Source: Ophiosphaerella korrae (Eukaryota; Ascomycota; Dothideomycetes; Pleosporales; Phaeosphaeriaceae). Taken from it: DNA of 64,000 bases. The translations under genes were made by a program, and so were the position numbers. Position 1 is the first letter of the stretch. Each line of letters begins with the position of its first letter. Below, piece after piece: positions 1 to 13,202 of this stretch. The DNA lies in contig JALNQF010000004.1 of assembly GCA_028456385.1 (NCBI GenBank), forward strand, positions 615,418-679,417, read 5' to 3'. The notes under the pieces were generated by a model, which saw only the letters and a program-made list of their open reading frames with translations, was not told where the DNA came from and ran no database searches.

Positions 1-620
1 AGGAGGCACTGTCCACGCCAAAGACTCGCAGGCGGCTCTTCCAACCACGCCATGCGACGTCATTGGACGTCGTGGTCTAGAACCACCATCGCATGCCCAA
101 AACAGAGACAGAGGTGACTTTTGCGCGCTAGAGATTTATCTTCTCCTTGGTTTGCCTCCCATCGCATGCGCTTCTTGATACTTATTTCTACCTTCGTCCT
201 TGCGGTCAAATCGCTTGGATCCTTGCCGATCCACGCAGGCGTAGTACCTCGACAACTCACAGTGCCGCCTAACTTCTTGGTCTAGAACAAACGATCTACC
301 ACTCTCCGTGTCTCAAACTTCCCTGTGCGTCTCCACTACCCGAATATATACTAAGCCCATCAGCCGTCACTGCTGCCCCTCGACGCTCTATCCTCTTACC
401 CCCTCCACCAAACAATAACAGTACATAGAAAGTCTTATGTTCTGGTCGCATCCCTCACCACATGTGCGCTGGGCGGGTTAGTGGGGTTTTGGGTTTGCGC
501 ATCCTTTCATACGTCCTACGGTACCATCCGCATCCAAATCGCCGGATTACGCTCAATCGAGGACATCACTAAGCACATTGCTTAATCCTAATCGTAATTG
601 CGCCACATCACGATATCATA
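1..620. other. Upstream region of the histidine kinase gene
   Basis: No reading frame here looks like a protein gene. The stretch from about 300 to 600 is pyrimidine-rich, with several CT tracts and C-rich patches, as is common in fungal promoters and 5' leaders. I see no RNA gene or repeat. It probably holds the promoter and 5' UTR of the kinase gene that starts at 621. Confidence 0.5.
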
Positions 621-3600
621 ATGGTAGAGCCAAATGGAAATAGGGTGGAAGGAGGCTATTTCGCTCTGGGCGAAATACCGCGATCTAAATCTCCAGCCTC
701 GTCCATTCGCAGCTCTGACTCTTTATCTCTGGCTTTGCCATCCCCGACGAGCACCTCGGTGTCCCTTACAGCGTTACAGTATCTGCCTGTGCCCCTTCTA
801 GTATTGTCCTCGATAAAGACTATAGTATTGGCAAATGAAGCCATGGGACGTCTATTAGGCATCGACTTTGAGAGTACTGCCCTCCACGACCAATCCATAT
901 CTGAAATCCTTCAAAATAAGAATATGGGTGATCTTGGGATTGACATTCTACAAAACGGATCCCCTATGTTGGTTTCTTGGGAGGTTTGTGTTGGCCGAGA
1001 TCCGACTACATCCCGAATTAACTAGCCGGTAGGACTTTCTTGACAGTGTAGTTGAAGACTCAAGAGCCAACAAGGACCCATCTGAAAAGACTGAGAGCGG
1101 CCATACTACTCCCACTGTTGAGCCAAGGGGAGAGCATCACGGAGGCTCAATAGAACAACAGTCATTACCTCGATTAAGCAGCACCAATCTGGCACGAACG
1201 ACCGTACACGACGTTTCTGTAGAAGTGATTATCGCACCACCTTCGCGAGGCCCGGGTCGGTCTTTGCAAGTACCCGAGAGAAAGATTTCGTATTTGAAAG
1301 CTATGCAAGCATCTTGTATCATCTCTATGTGGAATATTGAGGATACGCAATATTTTACACTGACTTTCACGAGTGCTACTTCCATAGCATCGCCTCCTAG
1401 CTCGCTACCATCTAGCAGGATTGTAAACAGAACAAACACAACTCCACATCTCAGCAAATCGCGCAGCTCTGGGTCTAGTTCGTCATCGGGTCCTCGGTCG
1501 GGAGGTAATTCAAATCCGAATTCAAAAGTTGCCACTCCGATACTACAACAGCCAGAGTTCCCACCCCGAGGTCCTCCTTTGAAGAGTAGAGGTGATATTT
1601 CATCGTCTGCGTCTATTTTTCAAAAAGCAACACAACTAAAAGATGCCATCCTTAATTCTATAAACATGCCAGCCTATGGTGTGTAGCCATTGATACCAGA
1701 TGTAAGATAATCATAGCTGACACAAAGATAGCTATGTGGAAAGACGAAGGCTTCGGAATACCCAACAAAGCTCTTCTGCGGTTCATGCCCAAAGATGCAA
1801 CGTATACGCCGGGCGACCAAATTGATTTCCTCTCTCAGTACACTATATGGACCGAGGACTTTCAACGACAACTGACTCTTGACGAATTTCCCATTATTGA
1901 GCTCTGCCGCAAACGTCAACGAGTTGAGAAGCGTCGAGTAGGCATGCGTCAGCCTGCCACTGGAACTCGAACAGTATTTGAGGTCATCGGCGAGCCTGTT
2001 ATTCATGAAGAGAGTGGGGAATTTCTGGGTGGCATTGTGATATTCAAGGACATCACTGAATACACGAGACAGATAGCGGCGCAAATCGAGGAGAACGAGA
2101 AGCAATTCGAGTACATTGCAAATTTCATGCCCGTCATGGTGTGGACGACAACGCCTGATGGGTTGCACGATTGGTTCTCCCAGCGTTGGTATGACTATAC
2201 AGGTCTGACTGAGGAAGAGAGTCTGGGCGAGGGCTGGAGGCTGCCATTTCATCATGATGATATGACTGCTACCAAAGCGCGATGGTCTCACTCACTAAAA
2301 ACTGGCGATGAGTATAATACCGAGTACAGGTGTCAACGGTATGATGGGGAATGGCGGTGGATGCTTGGACGAGCACTACCTTTTTACGACGATCGTGGAC
2401 GCATAATTAAGTGGTTTGGCACTTGTACCGATATCCACGACCTTGTTATAACACGGCAAGAGGCACGACGGACAAGAGAGCAATTGCGGCAGGTGATTGA
2501 GCATGCGAAGATATTGTTGTGGGCTGTGAACCGCAACAATAGAATGGTTTTGTTGGAGGGTGACATGAAGTGGCAAGCCAAGGACAAGGATGAACTTTTA
2601 GGAAGAGACATATATGAAGCATTTGGATTCAGTAGTCCGGATCGTGATCGCTGGCGGCTCCCGATTCAAGAGATTCTCAACGGTAAACAGCAAGATAAAA
2701 TCGTAGAGCGCTACATGTCCGAAGATCGATACTACCGAACCCGTTTGGTGCCACTTCTCGCTGCCTCCCGGGTTGGGGGAGTTGAAGGCAGTACCTATGT
2801 TGACGGGGTTATTGGAGTTTCAATGGATATCACCGAATTACGGGAAAGTGAGAATCAACTGAGAGAGCAAGAGAAGGAAAACGAGAGACTGCTAGCAAAT
2901 GAGGCGGCAGCGAAGGAAGCGAGCCGGATGAAATCACAATTCTTAGCTAACATGTCTCACGAAATCCGTACCCCGATCGCCGGCGTTATTGGCATGAGCG
3001 AGTTACTATTCGACATGAATCTGGACGAGGAGCAGAAAGAATGCGCAGAAAATATTCATCGTTCTGCAAACAGTCTTCTGACCGTCATAAATGACATTCT
3101 CGATTTTTCCAAAGTGGAATCTGGGCGGCTGGATGTTGAAGAGGTGCAATTTAGTCTCAGCGTGGTTCTTCGGGATGTAAACAAGATGATGTCTTTTGCA
3201 GCGCAAAGAAAAGGGTTGGCCTATGAAAGTTCTATACAGGCAGAGGTGCAACAAGATTTGAGGGTGATGGGTGATCCTGGCCGGCTGCGCCAGATCTTGA
3301 CAAACCTTCTAACTAACAGTATCAAATTCACGTCTGAGGGCTTGGTCAAGCTCACGGTATCGCTCAGTCATGAAACATCGGACTATGTGACGGTCAATTT
3401 CACAATCAGCGATTCGGGAATAGGTATTGAAGAGGAGGTCCGAAAGCGTCTATTTCAGCCCTTCAGCCAGGCAGATTCTTCCACGGCACGTCGTTTCGGA
3501 GGAACAGGCCTAGGGTTGACAATCAGCAAGAATCTTGTCGAGCTCATGAAGGGTCAAATCTGGCTGGATTCAAGGTTAGGCCAAGGGACCACGGCAACTT

Positions 3601-5014
3601 TCTGGATACCGTTTTGTAGAGCGCCTTATCAAGATGGTGGTTCACCGCTGGTAGATCTTGCGTCAATTCCAGATCGACTACAGAGCGATGTATCTGTCTC
3701 AATTGGCAGTTCTGAAGGTCATACATCACCCGCAACACCCAAACTTAATGATGATCAGACAAAGATGCAGCCGTTCTCACACATCCCGGACCACCTCATG
3801 AAATTATCGGAGAGTGAGAGACAAAAACTCCACATTCTTGTGGTCGAGGATAAGTAAGTAGAGATATGAACATATCTATTGGCACTGATCACGTCTGACA
3901 CCATGACCCAGCCAAATCAATCAACAGATCGCTCTCAAGACGATTAAGAAACTGCATTTCTCGGTCGGCGCTGTTTGGAATGGACAAGAGGCTCTAGATT
4001 ACTTGAAACAAGATTTCACAGACTCCCACCCACGCCCCGATATCATCCTCATGGATGTTCAGGTATACTGATAGAGGCAGTGAGTGTGTGAAGTACTGGC
4101 TAATATATACGGCAGATGCCTATTCGAGACGGATATTCTGCCACTCATGCCATCAGAACAGAAGCCCCTTGGAAAGACATGGTTGAGGTTCGGAATGTCC
4201 CAATCGTCGCCATGACCGCAAGCGCCATCCAAGGTGACAAGGAGAAATGTACACTTGCCGGAATGGATGTAAGTGTGCTAGGCGTTGACCCCTATCGGGG
4301 ATATGAAGATGCTGAGAACAGTAGGACTACCTGGCAAAACCCGTGAAGGGCAAGGTGTTGGAGAAGGCACGTTTCATGATTCCAATTTGCGTCCCGCCTG
4401 ACTCTCACCAGATGCTTGTTAAATGGGCAATCGAAGGACGGCGAAAAACGGCTAAGATGGAGCCAACCGTAAATGACAATGATCGTCCAAAAGGCACAGT
4501 GACACCGGCTCCTTCCTTAGTGGGTCCTCACGGAAAGGATCGCCCTCAAGTCACAGGCCTGCCAGAACTTGAAACACCGGCGCAAGCTTTGACCGCACAA
4601 CTTGACCGCCTCCATTTCCAAAGCGACGCTGCGCTTGCACGGTCATCAGAAAGCGATGGTGACAGGGCTATGCGCCGCATTCATGCTGAAGAGAGAGCTA
4701 CGATGCTTCGCGACGATAAATTGCTGTCACTTACTGGGCGTGATTTACCTAGTCACGATAGCCATCAAGTTCGGGAAGCTGAGCCGTCAATGCCTCTTAC
4801 CGAAGAAAACATCGAGAAACTAGTACACGAACAGGACGGGTGTGCAAATTCAAATGCCCCACGAAAACACACATCAAACATGGATTCGGACATGGTCAAT
4901 CAACTCCACAGCACGCACAATGGCGGTCCTAGTCTTGTGACTTCAAGACCAACGTTAGTTGAGACGCGGCTTCGCGACAGCGAGCAAACCATCACCAAGG
5001 AGAGATTCACCTGA
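621..5014 (+). CDS. PAS-domain hybrid histidine kinase (sensor kinase with receiver domain)
   Basis: Cytosolic two-component sensor: it autophosphorylates a His, passes the phosphate to its own receiver Asp and then normally to a phosphotransfer protein. Exons by hand: 621-983, 1033-1678, 1732-3853, 3912-4062, 4116-4268, 4325-5014, giving about 1374 aa. An N-terminal Ser-rich segment and first PAS are followed by at least two more PAS/PAC units, one with the motif NFMPVMVWTTTPDG. Then come HisKA with MSHEIRTP (phospho-His near residue 746), an HATPase with N-box (GRLRQILTNLLTNSIKFT, about 850) and G-boxes DSGIGI and GGTGLGL. The receiver runs from LHILVVEDN (acidic pair near 1043) through LMDVQMP (phospho-Asp near 1092) to LAKPV (Lys near 1150). 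No transmembrane segments are seen. A low-complexity tail of about 200 aa follows. A 45-bp in-frame stretch, 4367-4411, has GC..AG ends and may be a further intron. The fungal kinase group was not assigned. Confidence 0.92.
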
Positions 5015-8000
5015 TATAATTACCTCTGCCGGAGGAACCTTGACTGGTCAACATGCAAGTTCCAGAGGCCCCAACTATTTTGTCCATCATGCATGATTTC
5101 CACGACCCGCGTTGTTTCCTACACTGCCTCAAGAGGGTTAGCTTCTACAATGGAGTGTGCATATGTAGGCCCTGACCTACTTCTTTCATCCATAAGCTCT
5201 TGGATCCCTGCACACTCAGCTCTGAGGTTGTCATGGTTTTAAGGCTCATCGAAGATGTGAGAGGTGTCAACAGCCTGGTTATTGGGTGGTCATGGTCGCC
5301 GACCACCTAGCCTCACTTCGTTGGCACAGCCGCTCTGCGCGACACTAGCGCGCTGCTTCCCAGAACAATACCCTTGACCGCTAACTGTGCGTTCCTTTCA
5401 CCCATGCAGTAGCACGCAATCGAAAAGGGGCAGGAAGTCGAGTTCTTGCAGCTCGAGCCCCCAATCGTACCCTAGTATTCCAGCGACAGTGTGAATCAGC
5501 ACAGGGAATGGCAGTGCGATAACGAATCACGACGCAGCCCCTACTACTAGCACTGCAAAGCAACCTGGATTGTTAATAGCGGCTCAAATTCTACGCGGGA
5601 TGAACTTTTGCATTGACTTCCGTGGTGTCTGTGAGCTACAGGGGCTTTTAGATTTGGTTGTCGCAACAGGACTTCTGATGGGTCGGCCTAAGGGAGACAT
5701 CGTGATCTTGCTACTTCGAGATAGCAGACAGCTAGATGTGGACAACTACTCATCTCCTAATCAGCTCGATTCGTCCTGACAAGCGATGATCATGGTATAC
5801 ATCTGTAATAGTCAATGCCAAGCTCTGGTGTTTCTCAACAATCGCACGTAGATCTAAGGATTTTGATATTGTATGGGCGGTAGATTATCATGCATTGACC
5901 TGGTGAGCGGAAAGCCACCATCAAAACGATCTGCACTTGACAAGTGACAGTTGCGCTACTTTTCAGAGCGTTACATCGGGCTCAAGCGTGCCAACCGGCC
6001 CGTGCAGTAAGTGAGCTCTAGGCAGTTAATTCTGATTGGCTCAACAGACAAAAGCACATCGACGGGAATTTTGCTTTCACGCCAAGGGAAAGGTATTCTG
6101 GTTAATGACCCATTACCCCGGGTTTTCAATCCACTGCCTCGCCGACTATTGTTCAGGTGACACCGGCATGATTTCTATTGCCAAAAGAATACAAACAGGG
6201 CACAATTAGTAGGAGAGCCGAGCTTCCAAGTCGCGTGTGTAGAGAGGCAAACATTGGCGCTCCAAAAAGAGTATCTGGGCAGAACTTTGCACATGCAAAG
6301 TTTCCCAAGCTCAACACCAGTGTCGAGGTACGTGAGATGGTGAAGGCTGGAGATCTAGTAACATGGAGTATGATATCCTGATCCCTTTGGAGCCGCGCGC
6401 CTGGTTTAGCGCGATTCAACGCTCGTTGCCGGCATTGTGCCTGTTGATCGAACATTGATCGCTGGGTGTCCGAGTATACGTCTCCACCACGGGTTGCAGG
6501 TACACGGTAGGTGAGTCGTGACGGTACACAGGGAAATTAAAGATGTTACTAAGAGCTTATCGAAGACTTTGTAGACTTGGCAAGCCATAGTGAGGCAGTG
6601 GAGACACTGGAGAGGCAACGGGTAAAGTTTGGCCTGACAATCTCTGGAGGTGCCGAGCCCTGTTGTTGGCCGTGGGTGGCCAATCTGATTGAAAGAGCAG
6701 TATATTAGGATTGATAGTTTATCGTTTTCATTCTCGCTGCGGCTTGCAGCAATGGTGCAATACGGCCCGCAGCCCTACGGCAGGCCGCATTCATTCGCCA
6801 GATTCCGTTAAGAGCAAGTAGTGGGCCTTCACGATGCACGGCAGAGTTATCATCAATTGCTGGTTGAAGGCGGAGCTAGGAAGAGAAGGGTTAGGGCGGT
6901 GGCACCTAAGGAAGCAGCACAGTTCAAGTGACTTTGGAGCAAGGATAAGGAATCTGAGAAGCCGGGATGGCGCCGTCCAACCAGATTTTGCCCTGCATGA
7001 CAGGACGCCTTGATGGCTGAGGGGCCACTGAGGGGTTGCCCAAGGCCGTGCAGTGTGGAGATGCAAGGCGACCTTGCGTGGCCCCCAAACTTGGCCAATG
7101 GGCAGTGGCGCCTGTGTGAGCCACGCAGCAGCGGTGAGGTGGAAGCTTTGCAACGGACATGTATGTAGGTGCTTTTTTCCACAGTTTTGCCACTGGTTGG
7201 TCGTTGGCCAGAGAGCGAGGCACTGTGATTTGTGACTCGAGCAGCCAGCAGTGCTACCTAAGCCACGCTGCACGTCTATCGAGCAGCGGCATGCCTCGTA
7301 TCTGCTATTGCTTGTTGTGCATGTAGTGACTTGCAAGACGGACAATACTTACATAGCACAGATCATACAGCACATGCATTGCCTGGCAGGCTGGGCAGAG
7401 GCTGAGGAGGCGTGGGTGAGGATGAGTGTGCTCGTATCCATACCGCCTACCTCATTTTGCAGAGCTTCCCTCCCGCAAGGTACCCGAGTCAGCGGTTGCC
7501 AATGGCGGGCCGCTAATGACGTCTGTGCAGACGCTAGCTGCTGCGAATGACGACATTACTGCCCACACATTTCGCGGCTTTCCCCTCTGCCTGCCTGCCA
7601 CACCCAGCACGCGGTTGTGTCAGCAACAATTCAGAACCCCTCGCCTTGGCCCTCATCACCTTGAACCCAATAACTGCCCCGCTAGGCGGTCAGCACTCTG
7701 AGCCCCCGGCGCTGAGCGCGGCAACGCCTCATTGGCGGGAATTACCTCTCACCCAAGCCATGTCGTTGTTGAGACGTCTAAAATCCTCTCACACGTCCTG
7801 GGGCTGCCTCTGCGAGACCCTGCCTGCGTTTGCCAGGGCCCGCCGCCGGGCTTGCTATTGGACGGACAGCCTCCGTTCGACTGCCACCACACCTCCAGCA
7901 TGGCACCTCCCGAGATTGTATGGTAGCATGCCCAGTCTGCCCTTCGCCCTGTGGCTAAGCTACTTGTGATGTCCCAGAAGGAATATGGACGGCGATCAAA

Positions 8001-9614
8001 CACTGAGCAGCAATGCTTAGCTCGCAGTGCTTCAGGGGCTAATTTCAATTTGGGCGTGCCGGGAAGGTCCCTGCGCACTCGTGTCCCATGTAGAGTCAGA
8101 GGAGAGGAACAGCGGAACCCGCGCTAGGGTGGAGTGAGGGGAGTCGTTCGGCGGTCGTTGTGTCTACGCAAACCTCGTGGATGCTTTGGGGCGGTCCGAT
8201 TTCTCCTTCAGCGTCCCCGGCCGGTTTCCGGCGCGATGCTTGGATACGACCTTACGAAGAAGATTTTGTTTTCGGTCCCTCTCTTGACGCGCCGCCTGGT
8301 GGGTGCCCACAAACTCCATGGCGACAAAAGGCCCAGTGGTGTGCCGGTATCAAAGGGACCCACGCCTAGGTAGACCACCGACTGGCAGTCTTGCAAGTTG
8401 CCCTAGACATCAGCACCACGGGAGCACTTCAGACAATGCGATGCTCGTGCATTAGGTTAGTGCCCTCGACATAAACGGCAGAATCGCGCTTGAGTAATGG
8501 CTTTAGTCCATTTCAAGCCCTCCTCGTAACCCTAGCCTTAGTGGCGTCGCGCTAAAACAAAAGGTAAAAAAGCCCTCCCGCCCCAAAGGCCCGCTGATTC
8601 GCAGGGGCGCCGCCATGATGAAAGGCGCTTGGTGCTAGCGGCAAACGGCCTGCTACGGATTTCTGCCTCCCGGCCTGATAGCGCCTTGAAAGAGCGGAAG
8701 TGGTCTGCGCGCGCTGGTGGTAGCTGGCCTTTGCCTTGACGGCACCATGGCCATCAAGCGTGGACGAAACGAACAAGTGCGGATGGAGCGCAACCGGGCA
8801 CTTGACAACCGTCCACTCCCCACACGCCTAAAGGCAACCTCGATAGCAGTGTGCTAGTGGCGCCCGACACTGCACCTGCACAGACGTAGTGCGTCTAGGG
8901 TCTGAGCCAACCTGCTTGCTCCTGCGCTTGGCGTTCAGCCTATGATGAGGGTGCTGTGGTCCCGTAGACGTAAACCCTCGCAAGCGGCAGGAATTTAACA
9001 ATCAGCCATCCCTCACTGATGCCCACTGATCAACATCATCCAACCTCTATTAACCACTCAATCCCAAACTGTCTCCTATCAAAATACACAAATCAGGAAA
9101 TCAGTACGATTCCATTATCCTTTCCATCACATCCTTTCTGCTTTGCGCTGGTGCACTCCACTCCAGCGAATAACGCTGGTGGCCAACCACACAGATTCAC
9201 CATCGCAACACGCAAACCCTGCCTGCCCTACGCTCGCTGTGGGTAGTCTACTTCTCCTTGCACTTGAAACGCTCGAGCGCCTGCCAGTCCAAAAGACTCG
9301 TGTTCCCTGTGGCCCTACGCCTAATTTCGCTGGTTCCTCGCCACGATACCTACCAGGATAGGATAACTGATCGGCATACCGTAGGTTCATCATTACTCCT
9401 CCCGGCAATCCACAGTACAGGTCTCCCCAGCGTCAGACTCGAGTTCAAAAGCTCGCAGATCCCCACCTGAGGATCGCCTATCCCCACGTTGCTCGAATAC
9501 CGAACTGTCGCGTTTCAGCACCTGGATACAAACCTAGCAGACGACCTGGACAGTAACACCACATTTACCTCTTCACTTTTACCTCGCTCGCCGCCACCAT
9601 TACATTGAACTATC
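5015..9614. other. 4.6-kb gene-free region upstream of flbC
   Basis: Many short frames are open here because parts are GC-rich (for example 6.8-8.4 kb), but they overlap on several frames and show no family motif or splice pattern. The last 600 bases before 9615 are CT-rich and contain few stops, as expected for a long 5' leader. I infer that most of this is the promoter and leader of the conidiation regulator downstream, plus the 3' end of the kinase gene. No tRNA, repeat array or transposon was recognised. Confidence 0.45.
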
Positions 9615-10794
9615 ATGGCAATGGCCGTCGATAATCGCCAACAGTCCCAGCTTAATAGTATGGGCTACGATACTTTGCGGTACCCAGCACCCCCGCACTT
9701 CACCAATCCGTGGGTGTCGGCACCTGGCGCGTCACAACAACAGTTGTACTCAACGTCGATCACACCCAGTGTTTCTGCTGGTCTCGAGGGCTCTGCTCAA
9801 CGGCCCACTAGCATTGCCATTCCGTACCATGGCCTCGCAGTGACAGCTCCTCCACTAGGACAAGGTATTACACTCCCGGATGGCACCTTCGCAACAGAGC
9901 ACTTACCAGATATGTCCCAAGATCTCATGTCCCGGGGTTACACTGGTTATGCAACTTCCGCCTCGCCAAACAACCAAACGTACGCACCTACATCAGCACC
10001 TTACTCTCAAGTGGAATATGGCAGCACGGAACGAAGCTCCTACCCGTATCAGGATGCTTCCCGTCGCTCCTCTCACCCGTCAGTCCCCTCCGCGTTCTAT
10101 GAATCTCTGGAATCGCAGCGCCAGCGCCAAAGTTCACTAGTTGACTTTAGCAGAATGAACACACAGCAACCCCCACGAAACAGCTTTAGCGATGCCCTCG
10201 ATGCTAGCCGCGGCATGGTCTCCCTGAGCCAGTCAGACATCACACCTAGGAATATATACGGCAGCCAAGGCACCAGCCGTAGCTCGACCGACTCTTACGG
10301 CTTCCCGTCGTCACACTCAGCACACTCGTCGATCTCATCAGCCAGCTACGGCCACAATGGTTACTACGGCGGCGAGGGTTCGGTGACCGACTATAGCTCC
10401 GCCTCTGAATCTGTTGATCTCGCCAACTCACGGACACTACCGCGTCCCAATGCCCTCCTCGGCGCATCCATGCCTCCAGCACCGCAATCAATGATGAGCC
10501 AGTTCAGCTCCAAGGTGTCGTCAAGCTCACAAAAGAAGCACAAATGCAAAATTTGCGACAAGCGCTTCACCCGCCCAAGTTCATTACAGACACATATGTA
10601 TAGCCACACTGGGGAGAAGCGTAAGTTTACAATGAATGTATCATTCAATATTCAAAGCTAATCAGCACATAGCTTTTGCGTGCGAAGTCGAGGGCTGTGG
10701 ACGCCACTTTTCAGTAGTCTCCAACCTAAGGAGGCACCGAAAGGTACATAAGAATGACGGCGGTGAAGATCACCCTTCGCCGGACGACGTTTGA
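9615..10794 (+). CDS. flbC: C2H2 conidiation regulator FlbC-like
   Basis: Nuclear transcription factor; in Aspergillus FlbC acts upstream of the brlA-abaA conidiation cascade. Two exons, 9615-10620 and 10673-10794, joined by a 52-bp GTAAGT..TAG intron, encode 375 aa, close to the length of known FlbC. The long N-terminal part is rich in Ser, Tyr, Gln and Pro, typical of an activation region. Two adjacent C2H2 fingers close the protein: C311-C314-H327-H331 (KCKICDKRF..THMYSH) and C339-C344-H357-H361 (CEVEGCGRHF..RRHRKVH). The intron falls exactly between them, inside the HTGEKP linker. The tail is short and acidic (GGEDHPSPDDV). The start at 9615 follows a CT-rich leader, and the second ATG two codons later is an equal alternative. 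The assignment rests on finger sequence, their C-terminal position and length. Confidence 0.85.
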
Positions 10795-13202
10795 ACCTGT
10801 CGATCATCAAGTGATCAACATATCTGTCCTTGTTCCGCCTCGCGCCCTGGAGGTCAAGCTCATTGTTTATTGTTTGAGATATCTACCGCGTTTCCTAGCG
10901 CAGCGAATTCAGGTTCGGATGTTAGACCGGAACCTTTTATGAAAGGACGAGACGACTCTTCTTATGTCAGTCGCTGTACTATGGCTTTCTGAGATACCAC
11001 TTCCCGGCCACCTTTAGCTTTTCAAAGGGACCGTCATGGCGTTGTACCGCGGCGTTTTGTTTTCACCACGAGCATTGCTTGCGAGCGAGGCATTCCTCGC
11101 CCACCTGTATCAATACTTGCTTGTTCTAATCCGGCTTATTTCCTAGCAGGCGTGTTCAGTCTGCCATTTCCGACCTTCGTCGCTCGTCACAGGCCTGCTG
11201 GCTGTGTCGTCATGGAGCATCACCATTCGCTTATACCCTTTTAATGTTTTAGACCCTCGTTCGCAGCCGCCGTCGGAGATGAGTAGGCGGCGGCATGCAT
11301 GACGTTTGTACAGTAGCTTGGAGGATACGGAGAATTACCCGTAGAAGCTAGGACAGCTTCCCTCGTTTCAGTCGCACTCAGCAGCGTGAGCATGGAATGA
11401 CGCATTTCCAGGTAGGACAGGAATGTGGTAGAATTATAGACCCTGTTATCATGCATCCTCATTCCCGTGGTCAGTGATCCATGACGGCACACACATTGTG
11501 TCTCGGTGCTATGACATAATTACTGTCATTTGGTTCCAATCTCTGGCGCATGCTTGTTTGAGCCAATGCAGCAAAAACACCAGCTGCTCCGCAAAGTGCA
11601 TCATTGGCGGCTGGAAGCGGTGCTTACGAAGAAGTTGTCTCTTGGCACATGTCATCGCGCCGCTCGGCCCCCGCTAGCGACCATGGACCCTGAGATGCAA
11701 CCTCCACTTTGTCCTCGACTCCTGGCACTTCTCACCAGCTTGGGTGGCCTGTCGCCGCACTTCATAGTACAGCGTGACTCCAATCACGCTGAATTACTAT
11801 GCCGCCGCACTTCGTAGTACAGCGTGACTCCAATCACGCTGAATTACTATGGATCCTATTCGGACCGAGCTTTTGTGAGATGAGATCTGGTGGCCTTTAC
11901 TGACCGTTCTGTTGGCTCAAGCTTCCCCAAGATCATCAGAAGACACGACGCCCTGCAGCACGCGAAACACAAGGCTGAGTCGTGGTAAGAAGATGCCAGC
12001 AAATAGTTGACCTTGACCTTCAATCTCCCATTCACACTTTACGTGTCTGGCTTCGCTTCACAATTTTCAACATCGCCACCTCGTCGGCGCCTCCACCACT
12101 TTGGTGCTAGACACCTCGCGGTATAACACCGGATATACCGGTAGCTCATATGTAAGCCAGCATTACACTTGCGGCGCTGTACCACTCATACAGCAGCCTG
12201 GCGCTCCCGTAGCTGCCTACCCGGGCAGCGAAAGAATGACAAAGGGCGTGCAATCGGGTACGTCCAAGCGTCCGAGTTTGGATTATGGTTGGTCGCTTGG
12301 TAGCAGACCTCCTTGAACACACATGCGAAGTCTGTAGCCTGCCCCGCTGAGCTGAAGCTGATCCTCTGTGCGCTACCGTCACAAGTTTGACAAGTGAACC
12401 GAAACGACCAATCCCTTTGCATTCTGCCCCGGCTTCTGCGCCTTCGGCTCCTTCTGGAAAACAGCCAGAAATATTATCGCTGCATGGATTTGATGACCGT
12501 GCATCCACAGCCGATGCACCAGGTAGCATCGTGCAGCGGTTAATGGCGGGGACTCGTGTTCGTGACCACTACCCAATCTACCGCACAATGCAGCTGTTGC
12601 ATTCACGAAAATGCGGGGGCCTTGATCCAATTTATTGTCTTAATACAGTCTGCTAAGCGCGATTCTTCGTTAGTCCTGCAGAAATACATGCTCAATTTGC
12701 CATGTGCAAGCTCGTTGCTAGGAGAGGCTCTTGCACTGCCGACCCACCACGAGGAGCCTGTCTAGCATAAGGACCTTCGCTCAAGATAGTACTCATGCCG
12801 CTGCTGCACGTAGAATCTCCAAACGACGCCACCACCGCTTCCACTCAACTGCTCAAACGCAATGTCGCAGCCAAGTCTTAATCTCCACGCCGTCCCACCG
12901 AACGCATTGTTACATAACAGCGGGATATGCTGCAGCTGCTGTATATAGAGATTGACTACGATATTATCAAGAGTACCTCACTATGCATGTCTGATACACA
13001 GTGCCGTTAGAGGTTGCGGCTCTTGGTGCCTCCGGGTGGATGCCATGGTTCGGTGCTAAAGCTGTCCAACCTCCTAATCTCGAGGCCCACAGCAAGATGC
13101 GCAACCTTCAATCTCGTGATCGCCCAGCTTCAAATGTTTCTAGACCCAACAATTGGATGAATACTCACGGATAGTGATAGCTGGCTATGCACTGTGGGTC
13201 CT
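10795..13202. other. Intergenic region between flbC and EAF6
   Basis: No supported gene. It contains the flbC 3' region, a 50-bp tandem duplication (11753-11852, listed separately) and, at 12130-12140, an inverted CGG-N5-CCG triplet of the type bound by Zn2Cys6 dimers. Short open frames at 12.1-12.9 kb overlap on both strands and are not convincing. Confidence 0.4.
11753..11852. repeat. 50-bp tandem duplication, each unit with a hairpin
   Basis: Two adjacent 50-bp copies (11753-11802 and 11803-11852) differ at only about one or two positions (cat versus cgt near the start, and the last base). Each copy carries a perfect 7-bp inverted repeat, AGCGTGA and TCACGCT, separated by 6 bases. It lies in intergenic DNA about 1 kb after flbC. 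Confidence 0.85.

Noticed and set aside
6791..7345. Minus-strand open frame of 184 codons
   Set aside because: Three overlapping minus-strand frames are open in the same GC-rich stretch, no motif is recognised and there are no splice signals that would extend it; it looks like composition, not coding.
7547..7969. Plus-strand open frame of 140 codons upstream of flbC
   Set aside because: Low-complexity Pro/Ala/Leu text, overlapped by frames on both strands, with no family features.
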